Origin: Streptomonospora mangrovi
GTDB taxonomy: Bacteria > Actinomycetota > Actinomycetes > Streptosporangiales > Streptosporangiaceae
Direction of reading: 5' to 3'
DNA: 64,000 bases
Assembly (NCBI RefSeq): GCF_027604915.1
Contig: NZ_JAJAQC010000009.1
Span: 124,001-188,000 of the forward strand
Part shown: positions 14,911-23,193 of the stretch, piece after piece
Position numbering within the stretch: the stretch's first letter is position 1
Layout: the number at the start of each line of letters is the position of its first letter
Position numbers and translations under genes: made by a program
Notes under the pieces: generated by a model
The model's input: the letters and a program-made list of their open reading frames with translations, nothing else
Told to the model about the DNA's origin: nothing
The model's database searches: none

Positions 14911-16536
14911 ATGAGCACACTGCTGGAGGTACTGGCGTGGGACCGGGACCGCCCGGTCCTCCACGACGCCCGCGACGGGTGGCTGACCGCCGGATCGGCC
15001 GTGGACACCGTGTACCGGCTGGCCCGCGCCCTGCGCGAGCGCGGCTGCGGCCCCGACCGCATGGCCGCCCTGTTCGGGCCGCTGAGCACCGGGCTGTACC
15101 TGTGCTCCCACGCGGTGGAGCACGTGGGCGGGGGGCAGGCCGAGGTGCCCATGGGGCTGCCGGCGCCGGAGTACGTCCGCCTCTTCGCGGAGTTCGGGGC
15201 CGGGTTCGTGGTGGCCGACCCCGAGGCCGCCGACGCGCCGGCGCTGCGCGCGGTCGCCGCCATGCCCGGGGTGCGGCTGCTCACGCTGGGGGCCGCCGCC
15301 GAGGGCGAGGACCTGCTGGCGGAGCTGGACCGCCACTCACCCGAGCCGTTCCCGCCCCAGGCGCGCCCGGGCGCGCCCGTCCGCGTCGGCCTCACGGGGG
15401 GCACCACGGGCCGCTCCAAGCCGGTCGTGCGGGTGTTCACGGAAAAGATGCCCGACCCGCGGACCATCTGGTACGCGCGGATGGTGGCCGCCCACGGCCC
15501 CGGGCCGCGCGTGGTCCTCGCCGAGCAGTTGAGCGGGGTGGGCCGGACGCTGATGAACGGCGTCCTGGCGGTCGGCGGCCAGTGCGTGCTGCTGCCCGAC
15601 TTCGATCCGCCGCGGGTGGCCGGGGCGGTGCAGGCGCACCGGGCCACCCACGTCTTCCTGCCCACCCACCAGTTGCGCCGGCTGCTGGACCACCCCGGCG
15701 CCGCGGCCGCCGACCTGTCGTCGCTGCGCTGCGTGATCACGGGGGGCGGGATGATGACGCCCGCGCTGCTCAACCGCGCGGTGGCGCGCCTGGGCCCCAT
15801 CGTCTACAGCTCCTACGGCCAGACCGAGGCAGGCAACATCGCCTGGCTGGAGCCCGAGCACTACACCGGGGCGGACGCGGAGGCGCGGCGCAGTTGCGGG
15901 CGCCCGGTGCCCGGGGTGGACATCGAGATCCGCGACCTCCAGGGGCGGGTGCTGGGACCGGGCGAACGCGGGCGGGTGTGGGTGCGCACGCGCCTGCTGA
16001 TGGCCGGGTACCTGAACCGCCCCGAGGACACCGCGCGGGTGCTGCGCGGGGGCTGGCTGGACACCCAGGACATCGGCTACCGCACCGAGGACGGCCTGCT
16101 GGTCCTGCTGGGCCGGGCCAGGAACGCGATCGCCGTCGCCGGCGCCACGGTGTTCGCCGTGGAGGTCGACGCCGTCCTCCAGGAGCAGCCGGGGGTGCTG
16201 GACTCCGCGACCTTCGGGGTCCCCGGTCCCGACGGCGAGACCCTGCACAGCGCTGTGGTGCGGGACCCGGCGGTCCCGGTGGAGGCGGCCGCGCTCCGGG
16301 CCGCCGTGGGGGAGCGGCGGGGCGCGGCGTACGCGCCGTCGTCGGTGCTGTTCGTGGCGCGGATCCCCTACACCCGGTCCCACGACGTCAACTGGGACCT
16401 GCTGCGGCGCTGGCACGCCGAGGGGGTCCCCGACGACGCCGCCGAGGACGCCGCGAAGGCGGCGCCCGCCGCGCCCACCTCCCCCGGGGCGGGCGCGGCG
16501 GGCGCCACCGGTCAGGCCGACCTGCCCCTGCGGTAG
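14911..16536 (+). CDS. ANL superfamily (AMP-dependent ligase-like) enzyme lacking the A10 lysine, paralogue 2
   Basis: The protein has 541 residues from ATG 14911. It parallels the product of 7178-8701 along its length: LTGGTTGRSKP (161-171, A3), SYGQTEAG (A5), and TQD in place of TGD at A7 with the aspartate kept. The hinge is LGRARNAIAVAG. The A10 site reads PYTRSHDVNW, with D492 where the lysine normally lies. The C-terminal 35 residues are a disordered Ala/Pro-rich tail. It probably arose by duplication with paralogue 1 and both lost the lysine. A function in acyl transfer, in using a pre-activated acid, or as a non-adenylating partner are all possible. Its 3' end overlaps the convergent TetR gene by 25 bases. 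Confidence 0.85.
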   Translation: MSTLLEVLAWDRDRPVLHDARDGWLTAGSAVDTVYRLARALRERGCGPDRMAALFGPLSTGLYLCSHAVEHVGGGQAEVPMGLPAPEYVRLFAEFGAGFVVADPEAADAPALRAVAAMPGVRLLTLGAAAEGEDLLAELDRHSPEPFPPQARPGAPVRVGLTGGTTGRSKPVVRVFTEKMPDPRTIWYARMVAAHGPGPRVVLAEQLSGVGRTLMNGVLAVGGQCVLLPDFDPPRVAGAVQAHRATHVFLPTHQLRRLLDHPGAAAADLSSLRCVITGGGMMTPALLNRAVARLGPIVYSSYGQTEAGNIAWLEPEHYTGADAEARRSCGRPVPGVDIEIRDLQGRVLGPGERGRVWVRTRLLMAGYLNRPEDTARVLRGGWLDTQDIGYRTEDGLLVLLGRARNAIAVAGATVFAVEVDAVLQEQPGVLDSATFGVPGPDGETLHSAVVRDPAVPVEAAALRAAVGERRGAAYAPSSVLFVARIPYTRSHDVNWDLLRRWHAEGVPDDAAEDAAKAAPAAPTSPGAGAAGATGQADLPLR

Positions 16537-17342
16537 GCCCGCTGCCGGCAGGCGGGGGAGCAGTAGGCGCGGCGGCGGCCCGAGGCGGGCTGGTCCAGAG
16601 GGCGGCCGCACACCCGACACGAATCGTCACGCATTTCGTCACGCTTGGCGGTGAGCAGTTCGATGCCGTCGAGGAGGCGGGCCAGGCCGAACGCGAAGGA
16701 GTCCGCGGGGCGGTCCCAGCCGCCCGCCTCCCACAGCGCGGTGATCGTGGGGTAGGCGTCGAGCCGGTCATAGAGGGAGTGCCGGGCGCTCCACCACTCC
16801 TCGTGGGACTGGCCGCTGGCGTCCTCGGCGCGGGCCGCCTCCACCAGGGTCAGCGCCTCGGCGTCGACGAACCCGCCGAGGAGGTCGGCCGCGGCGATCA
16901 CCTCGGCGGGGGGCAGGCCGGTCTCGGACAGGATCGCCAGGAGGCGCTCGTAGTGGGCCACCCCGGCGGGGCCCGGCAGCCGGCGGGTGCCCCGGACCTC
17001 GGCCAGCCACAGGTGCCGCCGGCGCAGCTCCCAGTCCCGGTGGGCGTAGGCCTCCAGCCGCTCCCGCCAGGTGCCGCGCTCGGGCGGCTCGGGGAGTTCG
17101 GCCAGCACCGTGTCGCGCATCAGGTCGACCAGGTGGTCGCGCCCGGGGACGTGGCGGTACAGCGACATGGTCGTGAACCCCAGGCGCTCGGCGACCTTGC
17201 GCATGGAGAGCCCGGCCAGCCCCTCGGCGTCGGCCACCTCGATGGCGGCCGCCACGATCCGGTCGACGTCCAGTCCCTGCCCCCGGCGCCCCCGCCACAG
17301 CAGGTCCACGCCCTCCTCGGGGTCGTTCGCACGCGTGCTCAT
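16512..17342 (-). CDS. TetR-family regulator with C-terminal cysteine-rich tail
   Basis: The protein has 276 residues and starts at ATG 17342. The helix-turn-helix is in RIVAAAIEVADAEGLAGLSMRKVAERLGFTTMSLYRHVPG (about 28-68), a classical TetR_N domain. A helical ligand-binding region follows. The last 35 residues hold CRVCG and YCSPACRQRAYRRG, a short zinc-knuckle-like tail seen in some actinobacterial TetR proteins. No clear Shine-Dalgarno precedes the start. It diverges from the beta-helix gene at 17394 with only 51 bases between, containing a perfect inverted repeat, so it most likely represses itself and that gene. Confidence 0.88.
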   Translation of the reverse strand: MSTRANDPEEGVDLLWRGRRGQGLDVDRIVAAAIEVADAEGLAGLSMRKVAERLGFTTMSLYRHVPGRDHLVDLMRDTVLAELPEPPERGTWRERLEAYAHRDWELRRRHLWLAEVRGTRRLPGPAGVAHYERLLAILSETGLPPAEVIAAADLLGGFVDAEALTLVEAARAEDASGQSHEEWWSARHSLYDRLDAYPTITALWEAGGWDRPADSFAFGLARLLDGIELLTAKRDEMRDDSCRVCGRPLDQPASGRRRAYCSPACRQRAYRRGRSA

Positions 17343-17376
17343 GTTTATGCTATATATCATGTGTACGCCATAAACA
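17342..17376. promoter_or_regulatory. Inverted repeat TGTTTATG / CATAAACA, likely TetR operator
   Basis: TGTTTATG (17342-17349) and CATAAACA (17369-17376) are perfect complements 19 bases apart. They sit between the divergent TetR and beta-helix genes, in a conspicuously AT-rich stretch (CTATATATCAT) that likely also holds the -10 elements. Binding here would block both promoters. Confidence 0.5.
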
Positions 17377-17393
17377 CGAAAGCGTGGTGCGGT

Positions 17394-19115
17394 ATGACCA
17401 GGTTCTTTGTCTCCCCCGACGGCGACGACACCGCCGCCGGCGGCCTCGACACCCCCTTCGCCACCCTGGAGCGCGCCCGGGACGCGGCCCGGGAGTCCGG
17501 CGGCCCCGCCGCCGTGCACCTGCGAGCCGGCACCCACGTGCTGTCCGGCACCCTCACCCTCACCGAGGCGGACTCCGGCACCGTCTTCCGCGCCCACGAC
17601 GGGGAGCGCGCCGTCGTCAGCGGCGGCCGCACCGTCACCGGGTGGCGCGAGAGCGGCGGCGTGTGGACCGCCGAGGTCGGCAACCTCGTCTTCCGGGAGC
17701 TGTACGTCGAGGGCCGCCGCGCCGAGCCCGCCGCCGTGGACGCCCTGCCCGAGGACGCCGTGCGCACCGACACCGGCTACGCCACCGCCGGCACCGCCCC
17801 CCTGGCCTGGCGCAGCCCGGAGTCGGTGGAGTTCGTCTACCGCGGCGTCTACCCCTGGACCGAGGCCCGCTGCCCCGTGGCCGCCGTCGCCCGCGAGGGC
17901 GACACCACGGTGATCACCATGGCCCAACCCGGGTTCACCCAGGCCGGCGACGTCTACAACCACGCGTGGGAGGGGTACACCGGCTCCGGACTGCCCCTGC
18001 CCACCCGAATCGAGAACGACCCCGCCTTCCTCACCGAGCCGGGCACCTTCGCCCTGGACCGCTCCCGCCCGGGCCGCCACGTCCTGCACTACCTGCCCCT
18101 CCCCGGCGAGGACCCGGCGACCGTCCGCGTGGTCGCGCCCGCGCCGCACGCCCTGCTGCGCGCCGACGGCGCCCGCGACCTCGCCTTCGAGGGGCTGGTC
18201 CTGGCCGACGCCACCTGGGCGCGCACCGGCGCCTTCCTGCACTACCACGGCACCGGCTACTACGACGGCGAGGGCGCCATCGAGAAGGTGACGATCGTCG
18301 AGGGCGAGTCGTGGGTGACCGTCCCGACGCGCACCAGCACCGTGCCCGCCTGCGTCGTGCTGACCGACACCACCGGCGTCCGGTTCGAGGGCTGCCGCTT
18401 CACCCGCCTGGGCGCCACCGCCCTGGGGGTGCGCGGCGGCGCCGGCCTCACGGTGCGCGGCTGCGACTTCGACACCCTGGGGGCCGCCGCCGTCACCGTC
18501 GCGGGCACGCGCGGCGCGCTCGTGGAGGACAACCTCGTCCGCCGCACCGGCCTGGCCTACCCCGGCGCGCCCGGCATCGGCCTCATGGACACCGCCGACT
18601 GCACCGTCACCCGCAACCACGTGGACGACGTGTCGCACTGCGGCATCTCCGCCGGTCCCGGCCGGGGCACCCGCATCACCCGCAACCGCGTCACCCGCAC
18701 CATGGGGGCGCTGGCCGACGGCGGGGGCGTCTACGTCTCCGGCCCCCAGGGCGACTCCTGGGCGACCGGCGCCGTGGTCAGCGGCAACGTCATCACCGAG
18801 ACGCGCACCCCCTACAACTTCGGCCTCTACACCGACTACGGCGCGGCGTGGGTGCGGTGCGAGGAGAACCTGGTCACCCGCTCCGACAGCACCGCCGTGC
18901 TGGCCGTGTCCCCGCCGCTGGACCACGTGGTCTACCGCGGCAACGTCTGGGACGCCGAGCCGATGGGCGCCGACGCGGTCCCCGAGGGGGTCGACTACGC
19001 CGACAACCTGCTCCTGGCCGACGACGCCGCCGCACCGGCGTCCACCGCCGCGACCCGCATCGAGGCCGCCGCGGGCCTCGTCCGCGAACGGGAGCACGCG
19101 CCCTCCGCCGAGTGA
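17394..19115 (+). CDS. Right-handed parallel beta-helix protein (polysaccharide-active enzyme-like)
   Basis: The protein has 573 residues from ATG 17394. The opening FFVSPDGDDTAAGGLDTPFATLERARDAAR is the typical start of pectate-lyase-superfamily and GH-type beta-helix proteins (DGxDxxxGTxxxPFxTLxxAxxA). Repeated beta-helix coils follow from about 330 to 530, with short strands such as GVRFEGCRFTRLG, LTVRGCDFDTLG and CTVTRNHVDDVS. No signal peptide is visible, so it may act inside the cell on imported oligosaccharides. Catalytic residues cannot be named from sequence alone. The adjacent divergent TetR is the likely sugar- or ligand-responsive controller. Confidence 0.78.
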   Translation: MTRFFVSPDGDDTAAGGLDTPFATLERARDAARESGGPAAVHLRAGTHVLSGTLTLTEADSGTVFRAHDGERAVVSGGRTVTGWRESGGVWTAEVGNLVFRELYVEGRRAEPAAVDALPEDAVRTDTGYATAGTAPLAWRSPESVEFVYRGVYPWTEARCPVAAVAREGDTTVITMAQPGFTQAGDVYNHAWEGYTGSGLPLPTRIENDPAFLTEPGTFALDRSRPGRHVLHYLPLPGEDPATVRVVAPAPHALLRADGARDLAFEGLVLADATWARTGAFLHYHGTGYYDGEGAIEKVTIVEGESWVTVPTRTSTVPACVVLTDTTGVRFEGCRFTRLGATALGVRGGAGLTVRGCDFDTLGAAAVTVAGTRGALVEDNLVRRTGLAYPGAPGIGLMDTADCTVTRNHVDDVSHCGISAGPGRGTRITRNRVTRTMGALADGGGVYVSGPQGDSWATGAVVSGNVITETRTPYNFGLYTDYGAAWVRCEENLVTRSDSTAVLAVSPPLDHVVYRGNVWDAEPMGADAVPEGVDYADNLLLADDAAAPASTAATRIEAAAGLVREREHAPSAE

Positions 19116-19125
19116 CGGGTTGGGT

Positions 19126-19173
19126 GCCCCGGCCGGTGGCCGCATGAGGGACCGGCTGCCACCCGGCCGGGGC
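19126..19173. terminator. Bidirectional hairpin between convergent genes
   Basis: GCCCCGGCCGGTGGC (19126-19140) pairs with GCCACCCGGCCGGGGC (19158-19173), 15 pairs with one bulged C. It sits between the stops of the beta-helix gene (19115) and the minus-strand hydrolase (19179). Confidence 0.65.
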
Positions 19174-19178
19174 GGCCC

Positions 19179-20795
19179 TCACCCGCGGTCGGGGGTCCGC
19201 GCGCCCCCTGCCAGGGCGGTGACGCGGGCGACGACCACGGCGGCGCAGGCGAGGGCGGCGGTGGCGAGGAAGAGGAGTTCGGCCGGTACGGCGTAGAAGC
19301 GGGTCAGCCAGGAGGCGTCCCGCCCGCCCATGACGGTGTCGGCGAGCGGCTGGAAGACCGCCAGCAGGCCCGGCGGCACCAGGTAGGGCAGCAGCCGCAC
19401 GAAAGCCCGCCACCTCGGCCGCCGCAGGCGGCGCGCCGCCCAGGTGCCGCCGCGCAGCGTCCCGCGCACCCCCAGCGCGGCCACCACCGCCGTGAGCACC
19501 CCGAACACCGCGTCGGTGCGCCACAGCGTGGACCCGCCCTCCGGCGGGGTGCGGCCCTCGGCCAGCGCGAGCAGGCCGTCGGCCAGGCGCGCGGTGTCCT
19601 CCTCGGTGAGGGTCATACCGCTGTTGAACAGCACCGCGACGCCGTACCCCGTCTCCGGCACCAGGAACTGGTAGGAGGAGTAGGTGGACAGCATGCCGCC
19701 GTGCCAGACCTGGGGCAGGCGGGTGTGGTCCCCCGCCTCGGGCGTCCGCCGCATCCAGCCCAGGGCCGAGCGGCCCTCGTTGGCCGAGGCCGTGTGCGTC
19801 TCGGCGATTCCTTCGGCCGACAGCAGCCGCTCGCCGGTGCTCGCGCGCCCTCCGCTGTTCTGGACCACCATCCACTCCGCCATGTCCTCGGCGGTGGACA
19901 CGATCCCGCCGGACCCGACAGCGAACTGGTCGGGCTCGGGCACGGCGACGCTGGTCCCGTAGGCGCGGATGAAGCCCTCGGCCAGGCCCGGCACGGGTGC
20001 GCCGGTGCTCGGTGCGGCGACGGTGTCGTCCATCCCGGCCGGGGCGAACACCTCGCGCTCCATATAGGCGTCGAACTCCAGCCCGCTGACGACCTCGACC
20101 AGGCGCGCGGCGACGTGGTAGTTGGGGTTGTGGTAGTTCCAGTCGGTGCCGGGGTCGGCTTCCAGTTCAACGGCGCGCAGCCGCGCCACGGCTTCGCGCA
20201 GGGTGTCCGGCTGGGGGCTGGTGGCCTCGGGGAAGGTCCGGTCGGACATGCCCGAAGTCTGGTCGAGCAGTTGGCGGACGGTGATGTCGGCCCCGCGCGG
20301 GTCGGCGATGCGGAACTCCGGAAGGTAGCGCCGCACCGGCTGGTCCAGGTCCACCTCGCCCGCCTCCACCAGTTGCATCACCGCCAGCGCGGTGAACGAC
20401 TTGCTGAGCGAGGCGACGCGCATCGGCGTGTCGGCGGTCAGCTCCGTGCCGTCGGCGGCGCGGCCGTACCCGGCGGTGAGCACCACCTCCTCGCCCCGGG
20501 TGACGGCGACGGCGGCGCCCGGCAGGCCGGTGTCCGCCACGTAGCGCTCGGCGTAGCGGTCCATGCGGGCGGCGACCGCCTCCGCCGTGTCGGCGTGCGC
20601 GGGCGGGCCGGGCACGGCCATCGCCCCCAGCGCCGCCAGGACCGCGAGGGCGGCGCCCACCGCCGCCGGCGCGGCGGGCGCGCCCACCCCGCGCGCGGTG
20701 CCGGGCGCCGCTCCCCCTCCCGCGCCGCGCGCCGTACGGCGGCGGCGCCCTTCGGCGGTGGTGCCCCGCCCGTGCCGGGGTCGGTTGGCCCGCAT
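19179..20795 (-). CDS. Beta-lactamase-fold serine hydrolase with C-terminal membrane segments
   Basis: The protein has 538 residues and starts at ATG 20795 with GGGAGGAA upstream. A long basic N-terminus leads into a hydrophobic signal segment (AAVGAALAVLAALGAMAVPGPPAHA), so the catalytic domain is extracytoplasmic. Class C/PBP-type motifs are all present: SLSK (nucleophile serine), YHN (YxN) and HGG near the end of the domain. Three or four transmembrane helices occupy the last 120 residues. This layout is common in actinobacterial D-Ala-D-Ala carboxypeptidase/esterase-like proteins (beta-lactamase class C family). True beta-lactam hydrolysis is not implied. It diverges from the two-component genes and may be their target. 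Confidence 0.82.
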   Translation of the reverse strand: MRANRPRHGRGTTAEGRRRRTARGAGGGAAPGTARGVGAPAAPAAVGAALAVLAALGAMAVPGPPAHADTAEAVAARMDRYAERYVADTGLPGAAVAVTRGEEVVLTAGYGRAADGTELTADTPMRVASLSKSFTALAVMQLVEAGEVDLDQPVRRYLPEFRIADPRGADITVRQLLDQTSGMSDRTFPEATSPQPDTLREAVARLRAVELEADPGTDWNYHNPNYHVAARLVEVVSGLEFDAYMEREVFAPAGMDDTVAAPSTGAPVPGLAEGFIRAYGTSVAVPEPDQFAVGSGGIVSTAEDMAEWMVVQNSGGRASTGERLLSAEGIAETHTASANEGRSALGWMRRTPEAGDHTRLPQVWHGGMLSTYSSYQFLVPETGYGVAVLFNSGMTLTEEDTARLADGLLALAEGRTPPEGGSTLWRTDAVFGVLTAVVAALGVRGTLRGGTWAARRLRRPRWRAFVRLLPYLVPPGLLAVFQPLADTVMGGRDASWLTRFYAVPAELLFLATAALACAAVVVARVTALAGGARTPDRG

Positions 20796-21004
20796 TGGTT
20801 CCTCCCAGAAAGTCGTCCGGATGTCCTGGAGGAACACGCTAGGAACCGGGCGGCCGCTCGGGCATCGCCCGCCGGTGGGCGACGGGGGTGCCCGTTCGGG
20901 GCCACCGGCGCGTGCCCACCCCCCACTTTCGTGGCGTCCGATTCCCCCCGAACCCCCACTGACGGGCGACGATGCGCGGGCCGCCCTTCTGTACGGTGGA
21001 CGTC

Positions 21005-22486
21005 GTGCGCCCCCTTACCGACCCCGCCCCCGACTCCCCGGCCGCCGCCCGCGCCGCCACCCGGGCGGCCGTGCGCGAAGCCGCGGTGTGGGGCGCCTTC
21101 GCCGTGGGCGCGGTGCTGGCCGCGCCGGTCGGCGGGCAGATGCTGTCGGTGTTCGCGCCCGCCCTGGCCGCGGCCGCGCTGCTGCTGGGCCGCGCGAGCG
21201 GCCGGGAGCCGCCGGCGGTGGGCGCCCTGGCCCTGCTCACCGCCCTGTACCCGGTGGTGGCGGTGGCGGCCGGGGGAACCGTCACCCACGGGTTCGCCGC
21301 CTCCGCCTCGGCGGTGGTCTTCGCCGTCCTGCCCTGGCTGCTGGGCCGCTACCTGCGCCGCCGCGCCGACGCCGCCTCCTTCGGCTGGCGCCGCGCCGAG
21401 CTGCTGGAGCGCGAGCGCGACCTGGTGGCCGAGCGGGAGCGGCTGCGCGAGCGCGCCCGCATCGCCGAGGAGATGCACGACTCCCTGGGCCACGAGCTGA
21501 GCCTGATCGTGGTGCGCGCCGGCGCCATGCAGGTCGGCCCCGGTTACGGCGAGGCCGAGCTGCGCGACGCCGCCGGCGAGCTGCGCGCGGGCGCGGCCGG
21601 CGCGGTCGAGCGGTTGCAGGAGATCATCGGGATCCTGCGCGAGACCGGCGACCCGCTGGCCGGCGAGCCGCTGGGCCAGGGCGTGGCCGAGCTGGTCGAG
21701 CGCGCCCGCGCAGCCGGCATGGACATCGCGCTGCACGGCGCCGACCTGGCCGAGGACGCGCCCGAGCCGGTGCGCCGCGCCCTGGCCCGCGCGGTGCAGG
21801 AGGCGCTGACCAACGCCGCCAAGCACGCCCCGGGCGCGGCGGTGGCCGTGCACGTGGAGCGGGAGGCCGGGGGCGGCTGGGCGGTGCGGGTCCGCAACGG
21901 TCCGCCGCCGCGCGGCGGACCGATCGCGGCGGGGGTCGCGGGCGGGCGCGGGCTGGCGGGGCTGGCCGAGCGGCTGCGCCCGCTGGGCGGCGCGGTCGAG
22001 GCAGGCCCGGTGCCCGGCGGGGGGTTCGAGACCGCCGCCCGGGTGCCGGCGGGCGCCGCCCCGGGGAGCGGGGGCGCCGGCGGCGCGGCCGAGTTGGCGT
22101 CGCGCTTCGCGTCGGCGCAGCGGCGCGCGCTGCGCGCGGCGGTGCTGGCCCCGGCGGGGCTGCTCGCGGCGCTGGCGGCGTTGTGGCTGGCCTACTACCT
22201 CACCGCGTCGGCCGGCGCGGTCCTGGCCCCCGCCGACTTCGACCGGCTGCGCGTCGGGCAGGAGCAGGCCCGGGTGGAGGCGGTGCTGCCACCGCTGTCC
22301 ATGCTGGACCCGCCCGCCGAACGCGTGGACGCGCCCGGAGGCGAGGCGCGGTGCCGCTTCTACCGCTCCGAGGTCACGCTGCCGGGCGCGGCCACCACCG
22401 CCTACCGGCTGTGCTTCGCGCACGGCCGGCTCGTCGTGAAGGAGACCGTGCCGGTGGGCACCCGACCCGAAGGGGGAGACCGGTGA
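21005..22486 (+). CDS. Two-component sensor histidine kinase (NarL partner type) with extra C-terminal membrane-anchored domain
   Basis: From GTG 21005, preceded by GGTGGA, it has 493 residues; ATG 20972 in frame is an alternative start. Four hydrophobic helices form the N-terminal sensor. A coiled linker (ERERDLVAERERLRERARIAEEMHDSLGHEL) leads to a HisKA_3 box with the phospho-accepting His in EMHDSLG. The ATPase domain shows VQEALTNAAKHA (N box) and GRGLAGLAERL (G box). Unusually, after the ATPase domain there is one more helix (about 388-410) and about 80 residues beginning DFDRLRVGQEQARVEAVLPP. These resemble a SmpA/OmlA-like fold and would lie outside the membrane. The stop overlaps the response regulator start. 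Confidence 0.85.
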   Translation: MRPLTDPAPDSPAAARAATRAAVREAAVWGAFAVGAVLAAPVGGQMLSVFAPALAAAALLLGRASGREPPAVGALALLTALYPVVAVAAGGTVTHGFAASASAVVFAVLPWLLGRYLRRRADAASFGWRRAELLERERDLVAERERLRERARIAEEMHDSLGHELSLIVVRAGAMQVGPGYGEAELRDAAGELRAGAAGAVERLQEIIGILRETGDPLAGEPLGQGVAELVERARAAGMDIALHGADLAEDAPEPVRRALARAVQEALTNAAKHAPGAAVAVHVEREAGGGWAVRVRNGPPPRGGPIAAGVAGGRGLAGLAERLRPLGGAVEAGPVPGGGFETAARVPAGAAPGSGGAGGAAELASRFASAQRRALRAAVLAPAGLLAALAALWLAYYLTASAGAVLAPADFDRLRVGQEQARVEAVLPPLSMLDPPAERVDAPGGEARCRFYRSEVTLPGAATTAYRLCFAHGRLVVKETVPVGTRPEGGDR

Positions 22487-23139
22487 TCCGGGTCCTGCTC
22501 GCCGACGACGAGGCCCTGATCCGGGCCGGGATCGGCACCATCCTGTCGGCCGACCCCGGTATCGAGGTCGTCGCCGAGGCCGGGACCGGCCGCCAGGCCG
22601 TGGACCTGGCCCGCCGCCACCGGCCCGACGTCGCGCTGCTCGACATCCAGATGCCCGACCTGGACGGCCTGGCGGCGGTGCCGGAAATTTTGCGGGCGTC
22701 GCCGCGCACGGCCGTGGCGATCCTGACCACCTTCGGCCAGGACGACCACATCACCCGCGCGCTGGACGGCGGCGCCAGCGCGTTCCTGCTCAAGACCGCC
22801 GAGCCGCAGGAGCTGATGGCGGGGGTGCGGGCGGTCGCCGACGGCGGCGCGTTCCTGTCACCCCGGGTCGCCCGGCGGGTGATCACCCAGTTGCGCGAGC
22901 GCCCGGCGTCGCCGGCGCGCGCCGCCCGGGAGCGGGTGGCCGCGCTGAGCCGCCGCGAGAAGGACGTGCTGGCCCTGCTGGGCGCGGGCCGCTCCAACGC
23001 GGAGATCGCGCGGGAGCTGCACCTGGCCGAGGACACGGTCAAGGCCCACGTCAGCGCGATCCTGGCCCGCCTGGACCTGCGCAACCGCGTGCAGGCGGCG
23101 GTCCTCGCCCACGAGGCGGGGATCAGCGGCCGGGGCTGA
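22483..23139 (+). CDS. NarL/FixJ-family response regulator
   Basis: The start is GTG 22483, overlapping the kinase stop (GTGA); the protein has 218 residues. The receiver domain shows the acidic pair in LLADDEAL, the phospho-acceptor D54 in LLDIQMPD, and the conserved lysine in LLKTAEP. The C-terminal LuxR helix-turn-helix is LSRREKDVLALLGAGRSNAEIARELHLAEDTVKAHVSAILARL. It is a DNA-binding activator or repressor paired with the kinase just upstream. Targets are unknown; the divergent serine hydrolase gene is the nearest candidate. Confidence 0.92.
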   Translation: MIRVLLADDEALIRAGIGTILSADPGIEVVAEAGTGRQAVDLARRHRPDVALLDIQMPDLDGLAAVPEILRASPRTAVAILTTFGQDDHITRALDGGASAFLLKTAEPQELMAGVRAVADGGAFLSPRVARRVITQLRERPASPARAARERVAALSRREKDVLALLGAGRSNAEIARELHLAEDTVKAHVSAILARLDLRNRVQAAVLAHEAGISGRG

Positions 23140-23151
23140 GGGCACCGGCCC

Positions 23152-23191
23152 CCGCCCCGGAGGCCCCGGCGCCTCCGCCGCTCCGGGGCGG
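23152..23191. terminator. Hairpin between response regulator and corA
   Basis: CCGCCCCGGAG (23152-23162) and CTCCGGGGCGG (23181-23191) form a perfect 11-bp stem between two convergent stops. Confidence 0.65.
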
Positions 23192-23193
23192 CC

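Noticed and set aside
19179-20795. A true class C beta-lactamase resistance gene.
   Set aside because: The SxxK, YxN and HGG motifs are shared by many esterases and carboxypeptidases, and the C-terminal membrane helices are not typical of secreted beta-lactamases.
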